Assembly (NCBI RefSeq): GCF_033807575.1
Contig: NC_084717.1
Coordinates: forward strand, 6,821,692-6,885,691
Direction: 5' to 3'
DNA length: 64,000 nucleotides
DNA from: Cydia pomonella
Lineage: Eukaryota; Arthropoda; Insecta; Lepidoptera; Tortricidae
A program made the translations under genes and the position numbers. Positions 33,480 to 44,026 of the stretch are shown one piece after another. How positions within the stretch are numbered: the stretch's first letter is position 1; every line of letters begins with the position of its first letter. The notes beneath the pieces were generated by a model. That model was not told the DNA's origin and made no database searches. It was given only the letters and a program-made list of their open reading frames with translations.

Positions 33480-33863
33480 GTGACTTAAATTGACCGGGAT
33501 AAACTGTGATTACCATTTATATTGATTTTATGGAGCTTCCGATATTTCGACGCAGTTACATGCATCTTGTTCACGGGTAACTGGAGATAGCGGGTGGGTG
33601 TCAAAGTTGTGTAGACTGCGCTCGGTCTACTCTCATTCGTGCGCGTCGGCTGCGTTCGCTTTCAACGTTACCACTGGTCGCGTCCACACTTGTTAGTCTA
33701 TCTAAGTCCACCACACTCACAGTGTCACTACGCGTGTTTGATTCGGATATCAATGTTTTTTTACATAAACAAATCACAGGATTCCACACATTTGACAATA
33801 TCGGGAGCTCCATAAAAACAATATAAAAGGTAATCACGGTTTATATCTCGGTCAATTAAAGTC
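33480..33863. mobile_element. MITE with about 65-bp terminal inverted repeats
   Basis: GTGACTTAAATTGACCGGGAT through TATTGATTTTATGGAGCT at the left (33479-33547) is matched in reverse by AGCTCCATAAAAACAATATA through CTCGGTCAATTAAAGTC at the right (33797-33863). The interior has an open frame (33601-33837) without family features. Confidence 0.85.
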
Positions 33864-34253
33864 TAGTGAAACTAACCGTCAATCATTCACAACTGTTATT
33901 GCAGGTGACTAAATAAATATATATAACGCTATTATGTCGACTATCCTAGTCAGTTACAAATTTCTGCCATCATAAAGCATAACTGCCAAACCAGTAATAA
34001 ATTCGAGGTATCTGTGAAAGAAATAAATTAATCCTGAACATAATGCACCGAAACTGATTTTAATTAAGATAACTCTCTCCCGCCGTGCAGTTTTAAATGC
34101 ATCCGGAGATGAGAATAAATGACCATTCCGACATATATATATATATCTTTAGAATAAAAAGAGCGAAATGACAAAGCCATGTATGTAATGCATTCAAAAA
34201 CATTGAAAACGGGTCACTTTGTATTTCTAACTATTGTGTGAAGATTTGCTTAT

Positions 34254-34479
34254 GTACAGTCAGCATCAAAAGTAGCGGATGAAACAACGCGCCAAAAGTA
34301 TCTGATATTCCGGATAACTTCTCCAAATATAGATAAATTTCTAAAATTCGCGCTCAAAAGTACATCTTTTGCAGTCTTAGTTGTTCTATATTATAGACAT
34401 GATTTTTTGTTAAGCCGTTACAGAATGGTAGATACTTATGAAACGTTATTTGATCCGCTACTTTTGATGCTGACTGTAC
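34254..34479. mobile_element. MITE, intact copy of the GTACAGTCAGC family
   Basis: 226 bp, with 28-bp inverted ends GTACAGTCAGCATCAAAAGT...GGAT and ATCC...TTTTGATGCTGACTGTAC. Same family as 14809-15153. Confidence 0.88.
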
Positions 34480-34855
34480 CTCATGACAGCTACATACGAG
34501 TAAATACACTTTGAATCTATTTTCGTTATTCCGTACCGTATTTGTTAAATTACCAGTGTTAATCTGCGCATGTGTACAAGAAGTAACAGCCGATATTATC
34601 TACTCTTAACTACCGTAATGCATTTTTTAACGATGTCACTAGGTTCATATAAGAAAAGAAAAAGTCGATGTTTTTATTCGACATTTTGTAAGTTTAATTG
34701 GTTGAGAAATAAATAAAATATAATTAATCACTTACCTCTTGTTTGTTGTTGTTAAATAAATTATTAGTAATTCGTTAGAGGCTTGCCATTAGCATAAATA
34801 TATATTATAGCACTATTTTCAATCGTGTTTGTTTGCGGGTTAGATATTTAGAGCC

Positions 34856-35005
34856 ACCCCACACTAGCGTCTCCCGAGCGTTGGCGTCTAGTCAACTCTA
34901 TGGCTGCTGCCCGACGCAACGTTGGCGCAACTGCGCAGCGACGCCATTTTCCATAGCGCTGATTAGACGCCGACGCTCAAAAGGCGCTTGTGCCACCCCA
35001 CACAA
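34856..35005. mobile_element. MITE with CCACCCCACAC ends, duplicated copy 1
   Basis: CCACCCCACACTAGCGTCTC, CGAGCGTTGGCGTCTAGTC at the left pairs with GATTAGACGCCGACGCTC, GGCGCTTGTG at the right. In this copy the last bases after CTTGTG are CCACCCCACACAA, the reverse of the expected end; copy 2 at 35426-35573 has the expected TGGGGTGG. Confidence 0.75.
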
Positions 35006-35425
35006 CTTATGAAACGTTATTTGATCCGCTACTTTTGATGCTGACTGTACCTCATGACAGCTACATACGAGTAAATACACTTTGAATCTATTTTCGTTAT
35101 TCCGTACCGTATTTGTTAAATTACCAGTGTTAATCTGCGCGTGTGTACAGGAAGTATCAGCCGATATTATCTACTCTTAACTACCGTAATGCATTTTTTA
35201 ACGATGTCACTATTAGGTTCATATAAGAAAAGAAAAAGTCGATGTTTTTATTCGACATTTTGTAAGTTTAATTGGTTGAAAAATAAATAAAATATAATTA
35301 ATCACTTAGGTCTTGTTTGTTGTTGTTAAATAAATTATTAGTAATTCGTTAGAGGCTTGCCATTAGCATAAATATATATTATAGCACTATTTTCAATCGT
35401 GTTTGTTTGCGGGTTAGATGTTTAG

Positions 35426-35573
35426 AACCCCACACTAGCGTCTCCCGAGCGTCGGCGTCTAGTCAACTCTATGGCTGCTGCCCGACGCAACGTTGGCGCA
35501 ACTGCGCAGCGACGCCATTTTCCATAGCGCTGATTAGACGCCGACGCTCAAAAGGCGCTTGTGTGGGGTGGCC
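35426..35573. mobile_element. MITE with CCACCCCACAC ends, copy 2
   Basis: Same element as 34856-35005, with the normal right end CGCTTGTGTGGGGTGGCC. The left end has lost two bases of the terminal repeat (AACCCCACAC). Confidence 0.75.
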
Positions 35574-36140
35574 CTTACTATCAATTTTTAATGTAAAAAC
35601 TTAAAACTTTTATAATAAAAAAAATTAATGTAAATATACTCGTAAGCTACTGTTAAAATGACACCTTTATCTGATCATTTCATTTACGTCCAAAATTTTG
35701 CTCCTTTTGCATGTATTTTATGTCAAGGAACGAAGCAAGTTTTATGGCACGTAAAATAGTAATTTTATGCCCAAGCGGCATAACTTCCCCTCCAGTTATT
35801 TGTAGCTAAGAAGAAATTATTGCCCTATAAATTTGTTTTGCTAATCTTCCCTACTTTATTTGCTTTAACAAATTTTCAATTGATTTTATTACTTTTTCTC
35901 ATCGGTTAAAAGTATTTATGACGTTCTCCCAATGTACAAAAAAAAAAGTTTAAGATTAATAGTAACATAGTTTGTTTTTATAACTATGAAAAGATTATTT
36001 AATAACAAAATGTAATGACAAGAAATATTAATTGTACTAAGCGAAAACAATCCGATTTTCTATTATTATTTTGGGTAGGAATTTAAAAGATTTATGAAAA
36101 GGGCTATTACTAGGGAAGGGTAAAGGGGTCTGCCGATGTA

Positions 36141-36250
36141 CTGAGGGCCTACCGCGATCCACGTTCGACGTGTTGCCTCTCTGTCGCACTTGTACATTCA
36201 TACGGAAGTGTGACAGGGAGGCAACACGTCGAACGTGGTCGTAACTCTGA
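36141..36250. mobile_element. foldback element of the GGGCCTACCGC family, copy 2
   Basis: Starts CTGAGGGCCTACCGCG. The 20-base arm CCACGTTCGACGTGTTGCCT (36159-36178) has its exact reverse complement at 36219-36238, around a CTCTGTCGCACTTG...AAGTGTGACAGGG inner stem. The right end is altered. Confidence 0.8.
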
Positions 36251-36890
36251 CAATATTGCTTTGAGACCGTGCAATGTGCATGTAGAAGTGCAAATGGAGA
36301 GGACCATTTTCAATAATTAAAATCTCATGCAATTAAAACAAAGTTGATTAAACATAACGCCTCGTGTGGTCCCATAGTAATGGGACTTAGTAACGTCGTT
36401 TTGATCTACATGTGTAAACATATTAACATGAATAAAATAGTATTTCTTTTTCACTAGACGATCTGCATCGGAGCTAGTATGCAGCATTTGCTAACATATT
36501 TATAGTATTTATTTACCTACAATGAAAACAGGGTAACTTACCGGTGTGGGTAAACATAAAGGACTTTTGCTATGACTATCCAGAACCAAAGGAGTTCACA
36601 TTAAGCTCTTTCATCCGCTAAATGGAAATGCTGGGACAAGTATTAAATTTTATTTAATTAATATGAAAAAAAAAATACTTCATGCGTGGCATAGTAGGTA
36701 AGTAGCACCTTACGGATGCGTGGTTTTATGAGTATAATAAATTTACATCAAACGTGCTAAAAATGAATTAGGTTAAGGGGTACGATATGAAATTTTACTC
36801 TTTTGATTCTAAGTGATCAATCATGAATATCTAAGTGACGTTCAAATTAATGTGAAGGCCAGCACTTACCCCTGTAGACCTTAACGAAAC

Positions 36891-37139
36891 TACAAGGTGT
36901 AAAAAAAAAATAGTGGGGATTCGTTTATGAGCTTATTCGATATCGTGTTCCGATTAGAAGAAAGTAGAACATTTTTTTACGCGATTTTTTGCTGTTTGTC
37001 TAAAGGGTATACCAATCTTGGTTGACAGGTCAACTCCTCCATAGAAAAAAATGTTTTTTTTTTCTTTTACTTTTTATTATCAGACCACGATATAGAATTA
37101 GCCTTAAACTTATCCCCACTATTTTTGTTACACCTTGTA
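36891..37139. mobile_element. MITE with about 55-bp terminal inverted repeats
   Basis: TACAAGGTGTAAAAAAAAAAT, AGTGGGGATTCGTTTATGAG, ATATCGTG at the left is mirrored by CACGATATAG, CTTAAACTTATCCCCACTAT and GTTACACCTTGTA at the right. Confidence 0.85.
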
Positions 37140-40100
37140 TCTAGGTTCCGTTTATGCTTTGTTAGCCTCGCCAATCAAATACCAAAATAAAATCTTATTT
37201 ATAAGACTAATAAGCTTTCAAATAAAAGGCATCAGGCTCGGCTACTTAATTATCATCTATTTTTCGATTTTCAGCTATTTCTGTTCGTACATTCCCGCTG
37301 AACGTGCACCTGTCAACTACTTTAATTACGTCAGCTATTCGCTTCGAGCAGGCGTTTCGGACGTTGAAGGATCGGACTCTGCACATTAACCGGTACGGTA
37401 AGGCCTAAAACGTACCACAACAATAGCCCTTACACCTTCACAATAAGGACCATCCCTAAACAGTTAATGAGGAAATACGGAAGGGGGCCGGAGTAATCAC
37501 TCCCTATTTGCGGATTCCCTTCGTATTTGTATTTGTCTGTTTTGAAGGCGCATTTGCGGAATTTGGGGATTTTTGAGGCTAAAATAAATACTCGTATTTC
37601 GCGTGTGAAATTATGAGCTGTTTGCGATTTCTGTGAAAGTCCATTTTCATGATGTTAGTGTAATGATAATGATAAATCTCGTGTAATTGGCGTTAACATT
37701 CTAACCAATTAACCATACTATCAGTATTGCGATACAACGAGGAAATGCCGCCAGCATCCTTGGTACAATGCCTCAAGGGCCTATTTTAGATATAAGCTAG
37801 TTATAGTAATCATCTGTATATAACCATACTTATTATACCCCCACAAAAAATAAAAGTTTGTTTTAAACGCTGCAATTAATGATATTAAAAATAAGTCAGT
37901 AATTTGTATTATTTTTAAAAGGAAAAACAAATTCAAGTACTCATTTATATATTTTTAAGAAAAAACATCTAGCATCTTTATTACTATTCAATAAAATGAG
38001 ACAATCGTACACAAATATGCCTAGTCCTACAGTAAGTCCCATACTTAAGCTTGTTGCGGGTACTTGACAAGATAATATATACATAATAATCTCCGTATTT
38101 AACTCAGGAATTAATGACCTTATCGTAATTTGAACCCAGTACCTCCACCCTCCAATTTCGTAGGCAAAATCATTGTCGACCAGATTGAAAGCTTTTTACT
38201 CTGTTTTGACAAATGTAAACCCTTTCTGCCGATAAGTATAAATAATGTATGATTATATTCATGAAGCATCCTTAGGAGGTCACAAATTCTTGGATTATCG
38301 CCAGTGGCCTGACGTGGATTTGTTACAAGAGTAGAAAATTCAGTGTTCACCCGCCTTAAGTCTTTCTCCAGAGCAGCTACCTCTATGGAGGCATTTTACT
38401 AAAACAAATTTTATAATATACCTAATAACATACTTACTATATTATACTTATTATACATACATACATACATACATACATATTATACATACATACTTATTAT
38501 ATTATATTATATTTTTGCCAAAAATATAAATGATACTGCTTCCGCCTGCGACTTTGTCTGGGTAGAACTTCTACGTATCTCTCTTAAAACAAAACAATTA
38601 TAATGTGAATTAGCTAGTTTTATTTTGCATGTACCTACAACTAGTTGTAATTTTGTATATTAGTAATTCTACATAATGATTTTTTTTTTACAGAATATTA
38701 CGTATTTCTCCTTAGTCCATCCGTTGACCATAAATGTCAAAATGTTTTTTATAATTAATTATACTATTTGAATTGTTTTATTTCAGGAATAACTATCATG
38801 CTTACCGAAGACGGTTTTAAAGTCTATTTTATCGACGTTTGATAAGTTTTAAAAGTCTCATCGACAACAGTTATTCTTACAAATAAGTAATAATTATAAG
38901 TAATAGTAATAATAATTTGCACATTTCTCTTAATTAAATGTATACTGAAGTAATATGACGACCCTATAGAATAAAAGTGACTACTCCACAGCCTTCCCTG
39001 TTCCCACTATTCGGCATAGACAGGGGTGTACATCGGGAAACTGTCGGATTACGCTGGCTGTGGCCTCAAACGGAAACTTTTATCCTTCACCGTTTTTATA
39101 TTCGCAGCGACGTATACATACTTGAGGAATTAAGCATACGGGACTTTTCGTGGTAACCCGCGCATACATTTTCCAACATTGAATAAGATAAAGCTGGTGT
39201 ATTTCCGGATTTTGTAGTTCAGACACGCGAGATAGTTTTATACTGGGGTAGTCATTGAGAAGTTGCGAGGTTACATAAAAGTTGCTCTATGTAAACTTGG
39301 TCTTGGTACATGTGAAAGGCTTGAAGTGGCTTTAGTTGCATTCTGAAGTTAAGGTTAGTTGAAATAAGGCAACGTCATTGCTAATGTAAAAATGCTACAT
39401 CTACCTGTAACTTCATAATTGAGTCCTCCGAATAACTCCGCAATGTCGCTGAATAATTAAAAAAATGAATGATTAAAAACATTAAAGCCGGTTACTTTGC
39501 CAAGCGTGGGCGTAAAAGAAAATATTTTCTCTTGCAAAAAGCGGTAAAAAGACTTTATAATACGTCAAGGGTCATTACACGGTTGTTGAATTCACGGCAC
39601 ACGTGCAAACAACCTCTAAACGAGTAGGTATATGCGCACTTAGCTTTATAGCGAAATTATTTTCTTTAATGTGACAGTCATTAGGATAAACAAAGCTTGA
39701 ACGGCCATTTGAAAATAGAGAGTAATTTACTCGGGCTTGTTAGGGTATGCGCACACTGGCATTAATTTGGGTCCATTCAGGCGGCGGGGATTTTGCTGAT
39801 CACGGAATGACTAATAGGTGGACGTATGCGCTTAGCGCCCGTGTTCGGGAGAAATGCCTCACGATTATTGTTTGTACAATGTGTTGTTTGCAATTTCAAC
39901 ATTGTACTGATATCGGAAAATACTACGTTTTACCCACTAAAGCTTTAAAGAAGCAAAATTTCAATATACCTATGTACCTACAGCACCTATAGTTATTGTC
40001 AGTGTGGCGATTAAATTGATAAGAAAATAAACAAGAAAAGGCAGAGAAGAGCGGTAGGCATAGTGGTGCAGTCTTATTCTACGGTAAAAACAGCGGAAAC

Positions 40101-42030
40101 AGAAAGAAAGCAGCATACTTACTGTTGCTTCAATCATTACAACTTGACACTTCCGAGCTAAACCATCAAAAGTGATGGTTTTTATTTTTGAAGAAAAAAT
40201 AATAATCTGCATATAGACTTACGTCGTTTTCCTCTGACTTAGCTCTTTGAAAAAAAAGCGGCCGTACTTGTGTACGGCGCTAAATAAAAAAGTTGTAGGT
40301 TAGTATAAATTTTGTTTAATAATACTTCTTCGTTAATGCTTTTGACCATAAACATTAAACATGCTAACCTATTGTTTTAGTAAGGCACCGGAAGAAAAAG
40401 CCATTATAAAATGTGTAACAGTAAAAGTTTCTCGAACTTGTTATTTATACTTACCTACACATAACGAGAAGCATATTTTCCTCATTCTACTTTACTCATA
40501 ACAGGACAAAAAGTTCCGTAAATTGCTAAGTAACTTAATCCATCAAGGTATTTATAAATACGAACATGTACTACACAAAAATATACAAAGATCTCGTAAG
40601 TCTCCCCCATTGAACAAGGGCTGTTTTTCTCTTACAGTAATCCTAAGAATTTCAGTAGAGTACCATAATTAGGAATGATTTGATCACCCAAAAACCCAGC
40701 ATAAAAGCTGCATAAGGACTTATACCTCCCTCACAAAAAGAAGAGTTATAAAAGGCTATACTTGTATAGGCTCTTAAGTGAGCTCATGTGCAGCTTGCGA
40801 TGGTTTATTTTGTCAATTATTTAATCTCTTTTTTTCTACCGTTGGTTGAGTATTTCATAGGTAGGTAAATCAGCGACAGTGGTGCACAGTAAATAAAGTT
40901 TCACCAGTTTAATAATCTGCCAGTTAAATGGCTGACAGGTGTATTGAAAGGGTACCATACTCATGTTTCCAGTCCTTAAGTGTACTAGTTGCATAAACTA
41001 ATACTATACTAGCTAATACTATTGTATTTATAATACACTAAATTCCATTTGTCGCGATCGCATTAGTAAGAAAACCTTTCTACCTCTACTAAGTGCATTC
41101 CCCGTCGGTCCGGTGTCCCTATTTGGGCACTAGGTTTTGTAAAACCGACTGCCTTCTCACCTTCCTTAATAGAAATTAGGCTTTATAGGTAATGGAGATT
41201 AAACCAGTTTCCTCACAATATTTTCTGTATCTGGTATTTATCAGTAGCGCTGGTAAACAGGTGATGACATTTCGTAAAATAGTTCCGAGAAACTTAATGG
41301 GAAGTTTGTATAAGTTTTGGACCAATAATCTTCAATTAACAGATCGCATGCCTAACCGCTCCACTATTGGTGTTAGGTAAATAAATTAACTAGACAGACT
41401 AATATTACCAGTCAGTCATAACACGGACTATTGTCCCACTTATACACCCTAATAATTATGTTTGTTCGCGCCGTCCTTGAAACGCAGCACGATTCCAGAT
41501 ATTCATGCTTTACTCCCATTTGTACGTTAACACGATAGCGTTGTATTTCGACAATAATGCTACATAAATCAGAGTTTTTTGTGTCCACTGCCTTGTCCAA
41601 CGGAATAACAAAAGGATAACACGAAATGTGATTACTCAGCCACTGGGTACTTGCGTTTGCATGCTACGTTCTACTGAACTATGAGCTACAGCAGGCCCGT
41701 CATGGTGCGTACTTTTCAACCATTATTATTTTAACCAGCCTTTATATGGAACTTGCATTATTTTTACTCAGCATCGCCGGGTATTCAATCTGTGCTCTTT
41801 GCTGATCTTTACTTCAAGAATCAAAAGTTGAAGACCTAAAAATAAAATGAAAGTATAGAAATGTTGATACACTGATGTGGATATTTTATGATAAGGCTAC
41901 ACAGTTCTGATAATGATTAGGCGGGTGATTTCCTCTGAAGGTGTATTTCACTTTGTTTTTTATCTTTTCTTGCTGATTATGGCAGGGTCGCTATTTTACA
42001 TAAATGGTTAAATAAGAAGTCAGACTATTC
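37140..42030. other. gene-poor region
   Basis: No supported exon. Minor items: a foldback at about 38787-38878 (ATAACTATC...GACAACAGTTAT), an ATAC microsatellite at 38453-38479, a perfect GCCGTAC/GTACGGC hairpin near 40262-40279, and diverged retroposon phrases at about 41190-41300 shared with 57390-57480 (CCAGTTTCCTCAC). Confidence 0.4.
38453..38479. repeat. (ATAC)n microsatellite
   Basis: About seven consecutive ATAC units, followed by a second short run. Confidence 0.9.
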
Positions 42031-42034
42031 TTCT

Positions 42035-42250
42035 TCTTCTCTGTCGTTATACTCTTTGCAGAGTGTCGTGTTCAACTGCTGACATCAGGTACAGATGTTG
42101 CTTGCCGTACGATTTGCTTGCTATTTTTCGCGGTAGGAAGGACGGCTCAGGGGTCCTTCTATGGCAGGTTTGATTAAGTCAGTCCATCGCATACGCGGCC
42201 TTTTACGCGGTCTTTTTCCATTTGCTCTACCCTGCACCACTAGGCACTTT
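42035..42250 (-). pseudogene. LINE C-terminal fragment
   Basis: On the minus strand, NGKRPRKRPRMRWTDLIKPA follows the G-R-P-x-x-R-W-x-D-x-I pattern of LINE ORF2 C-termini, then stops at a TAG and at least one more stop downstream. Short and broken. Confidence 0.55.
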
Positions 42251-42311
42251 ATGGGGTCAGGCTAACATTACCAGGCTATAAGCCATACCTAATTGCGGTA
42301 ACTATTTCACT

Positions 42312-42571
42312 AAATGTAATAAAATAAATAAATACTATAGATATTCTCACACAAATTGACCAAGTCCCACCGTAAGCCAAGAAGTCTTGTGTTGTGGGTA
42401 ATCAGACATCGATATATATAATATACAAATACTCAAATATATAGAAAACATCCATGACTCAGGAACAAATACCTGTGCTCATCACACAAATAAATGCCCT
42501 TACCGGGATTCAAAACCAGGACCAACGGCTTCATAGGCAGGGTCACTACCCACAAGGACAGACCGGTCGTC
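42312..42571 (-). mobile_element. tRNA-derived SINE, reverse orientation
   Basis: Reverse complement of the family at 15655-15935: it contains GACCGGTC..., a GTGGGTAGTGACCCTGCCTA start, GATGAGCACAGGTATTTGTTC and CATGGATGTTTTCTATATAT, and ends in an ATTT-rich tail toward 42312. Its B-box region reads GGTTTTGAATCC, one base longer than the consensus. Confidence 0.88.
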
Positions 42572-42574
42572 AAA

Positions 42575-42877
42575 ATAAAACAGGAGAACATTGCTCCTGC
42601 TGTGTTTTGTCCGCTACCCCGCGGTATAGTGAATTACTGGACACGGTCGCAGTGTCCCGTTTTTTCAGGTGTGTCCCAACAAAACTGGGCAAAAACCCAG
42701 ACCGGGCACGTTCCAACGAGCTATGCCGTTACCGTTCGGACCTTGTTAACACACCATAACATGTTAGCTACTGCAGGACACGTTCTTTTTGGAAATAAAC
42801 TGTTTCGGCTGACAGTACGCGAAATATTTGGTAAACTGTTGGCCCGGATAGCCAATAGTGATGCGTGCGAGTCGTAA
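42575..42877 (+). other. unrecognised G+C-rich segment with open frame
   Basis: After the SINE an open frame runs about 100 codons in the plus direction (QENIAPAVFCPLPRG... to ARIANSDACES), noticeably richer in G+C than its neighbours. I recognise no domain and see no splice sites. It may be part of an unlisted repeat or a relic of a coding sequence. Confidence 0.25.
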
Positions 42878-43452
42878 TTTACACATGAAAAAATACAGAT
42901 TGGCGTGATGTTGCCAAATCAATAATAAAATTCTCTCCTGTTGTGAAAATTTGAGGGTCGTATAAAATTGTCAGTTGAGTTTATTTACGTTTAAGTTTAC
43001 CATGGGTACTATTATATTCGGCACGTCTAGATAGTGTGGGGTGATGTCTTCAAATGAAAATGATATGCACAGGATCTAATTACCCATAAAATAACAAATG
43101 TACTACTTCTGCCGTTGAGTGTACTTTGCACAGGTTTTTTTCAAACAAAATACAATAAAAATACTCTTTATTGCACACCTCAATACACAAAACAATACAG
43201 TGCATTAAGAAGAGGTAAACAACAGGCGTTCTTATCGCTAAAAAGTGGTCTCTTCCAGATAACCTTTAGAACACCTACTGAGTAAGGTCGGGTAAAATTT
43301 ACACATGGACAAATACACGCGCGATGTTGCCAAATCAAATAAAAGTCTGTTCTGTTGTGAAAATTTGAGGATCGTGTAAAATGTCAGTTGAATTCATCTA
43401 CAATGTTTAAGTTTACATATGTACTAGTATGTTCGGCATTCCTAGACATTTA
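42877..43452. repeat. diverged direct duplication split by a repeat
   Basis: Blocks at 42877-43045 and 43290-43452 share AATTTACACATG, GATGTTGCCAAATCAA, TGTTGTGAAAATTTGAGG, TGTCAGTTGA and GTTTAAGTTTAC in the same order. A retroposon tail (43145-43290) lies between. Confidence 0.75.
43145..43290 (+). repeat. dispersed retroposon tail
   Basis: Contains AATACTCTTTATTGCACACC, AAGAGGTAAACAACAGGC, TTATCGCTAAAAAGTGG and CTCTTCCAGATAACCTTTAG. Relatives are at 27990-28075 and 52243-52310. Confidence 0.65.
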
Positions 43453-43679
43453 CGTGCTAGCAAATTAGATACCGATATTTTAAAAGATGGTACTTTACAT
43501 TAAAACAATTAACTTTAAATAGAAATTAAGAAAGCTTTTCATATATAAGTATATATAGTTGGTCAAGCAAATCTTGTCAGTAGAAAAACGCGGCAAATTT
43601 GAAAAATCGCGGGCTAGCAACACTGTGTTCGAATAATTCCAAAATCGCGTGTAATCTGTGTTTTATCTGTAGAATGTGG

Positions 43680-43817
43680 ATCGTCCATCTTGTTTGTTTA
43701 CATTCCGAATCGGTGCTAATTCAAGAGAAATTTCTGCTCCCAGCATTAAAATAAATACCAATATATTAAATAATATTGTGCATGACCATAAGCAAAGTCA
43801 AGATGCCTACAATGTAA
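43680..43817 (+). other. possible 5' exon with GTAAGT donor
   Basis: AAGATGCCTACAAT is followed by GTAAGTAAAATC at 43816. It has the form of a first coding exon of only a few codons. No second exon was found, and this may be chance. Confidence 0.2.
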
Positions 43818-44026
43818 GTAAAATCATGCTCGTTGATCTTAACCATTAGAAAATTTTGAGGTTATGATAATTACTGCAAGATCCCGGAGAATTTTTAAGA
43901 TAATGTGCAGTTTTTTCTGTTTCAGGGTTAAAAGGCTTAAATAAAGATAAAACGTATGCCTAAATATATCCAATAAGACCACGAATTGTGCCCTCGAAAC
44001 CGCAACTGATTCGATTGTTCCCAATA

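Larger units (their letters stand above)
34435..35574. repeat. 571-bp tandem duplication
   Basis: 34435-35005 is followed directly by a second copy, 35006-35574, starting at the same CTTATGAAACG inside the MITE above. Only about a dozen differences are visible. Each unit contains a smaller inverted-repeat element (CCCCACACTAGCG...GGCGCTTGTG). Open frames at 34898 and 35407 come from that element. Confidence 0.9.
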
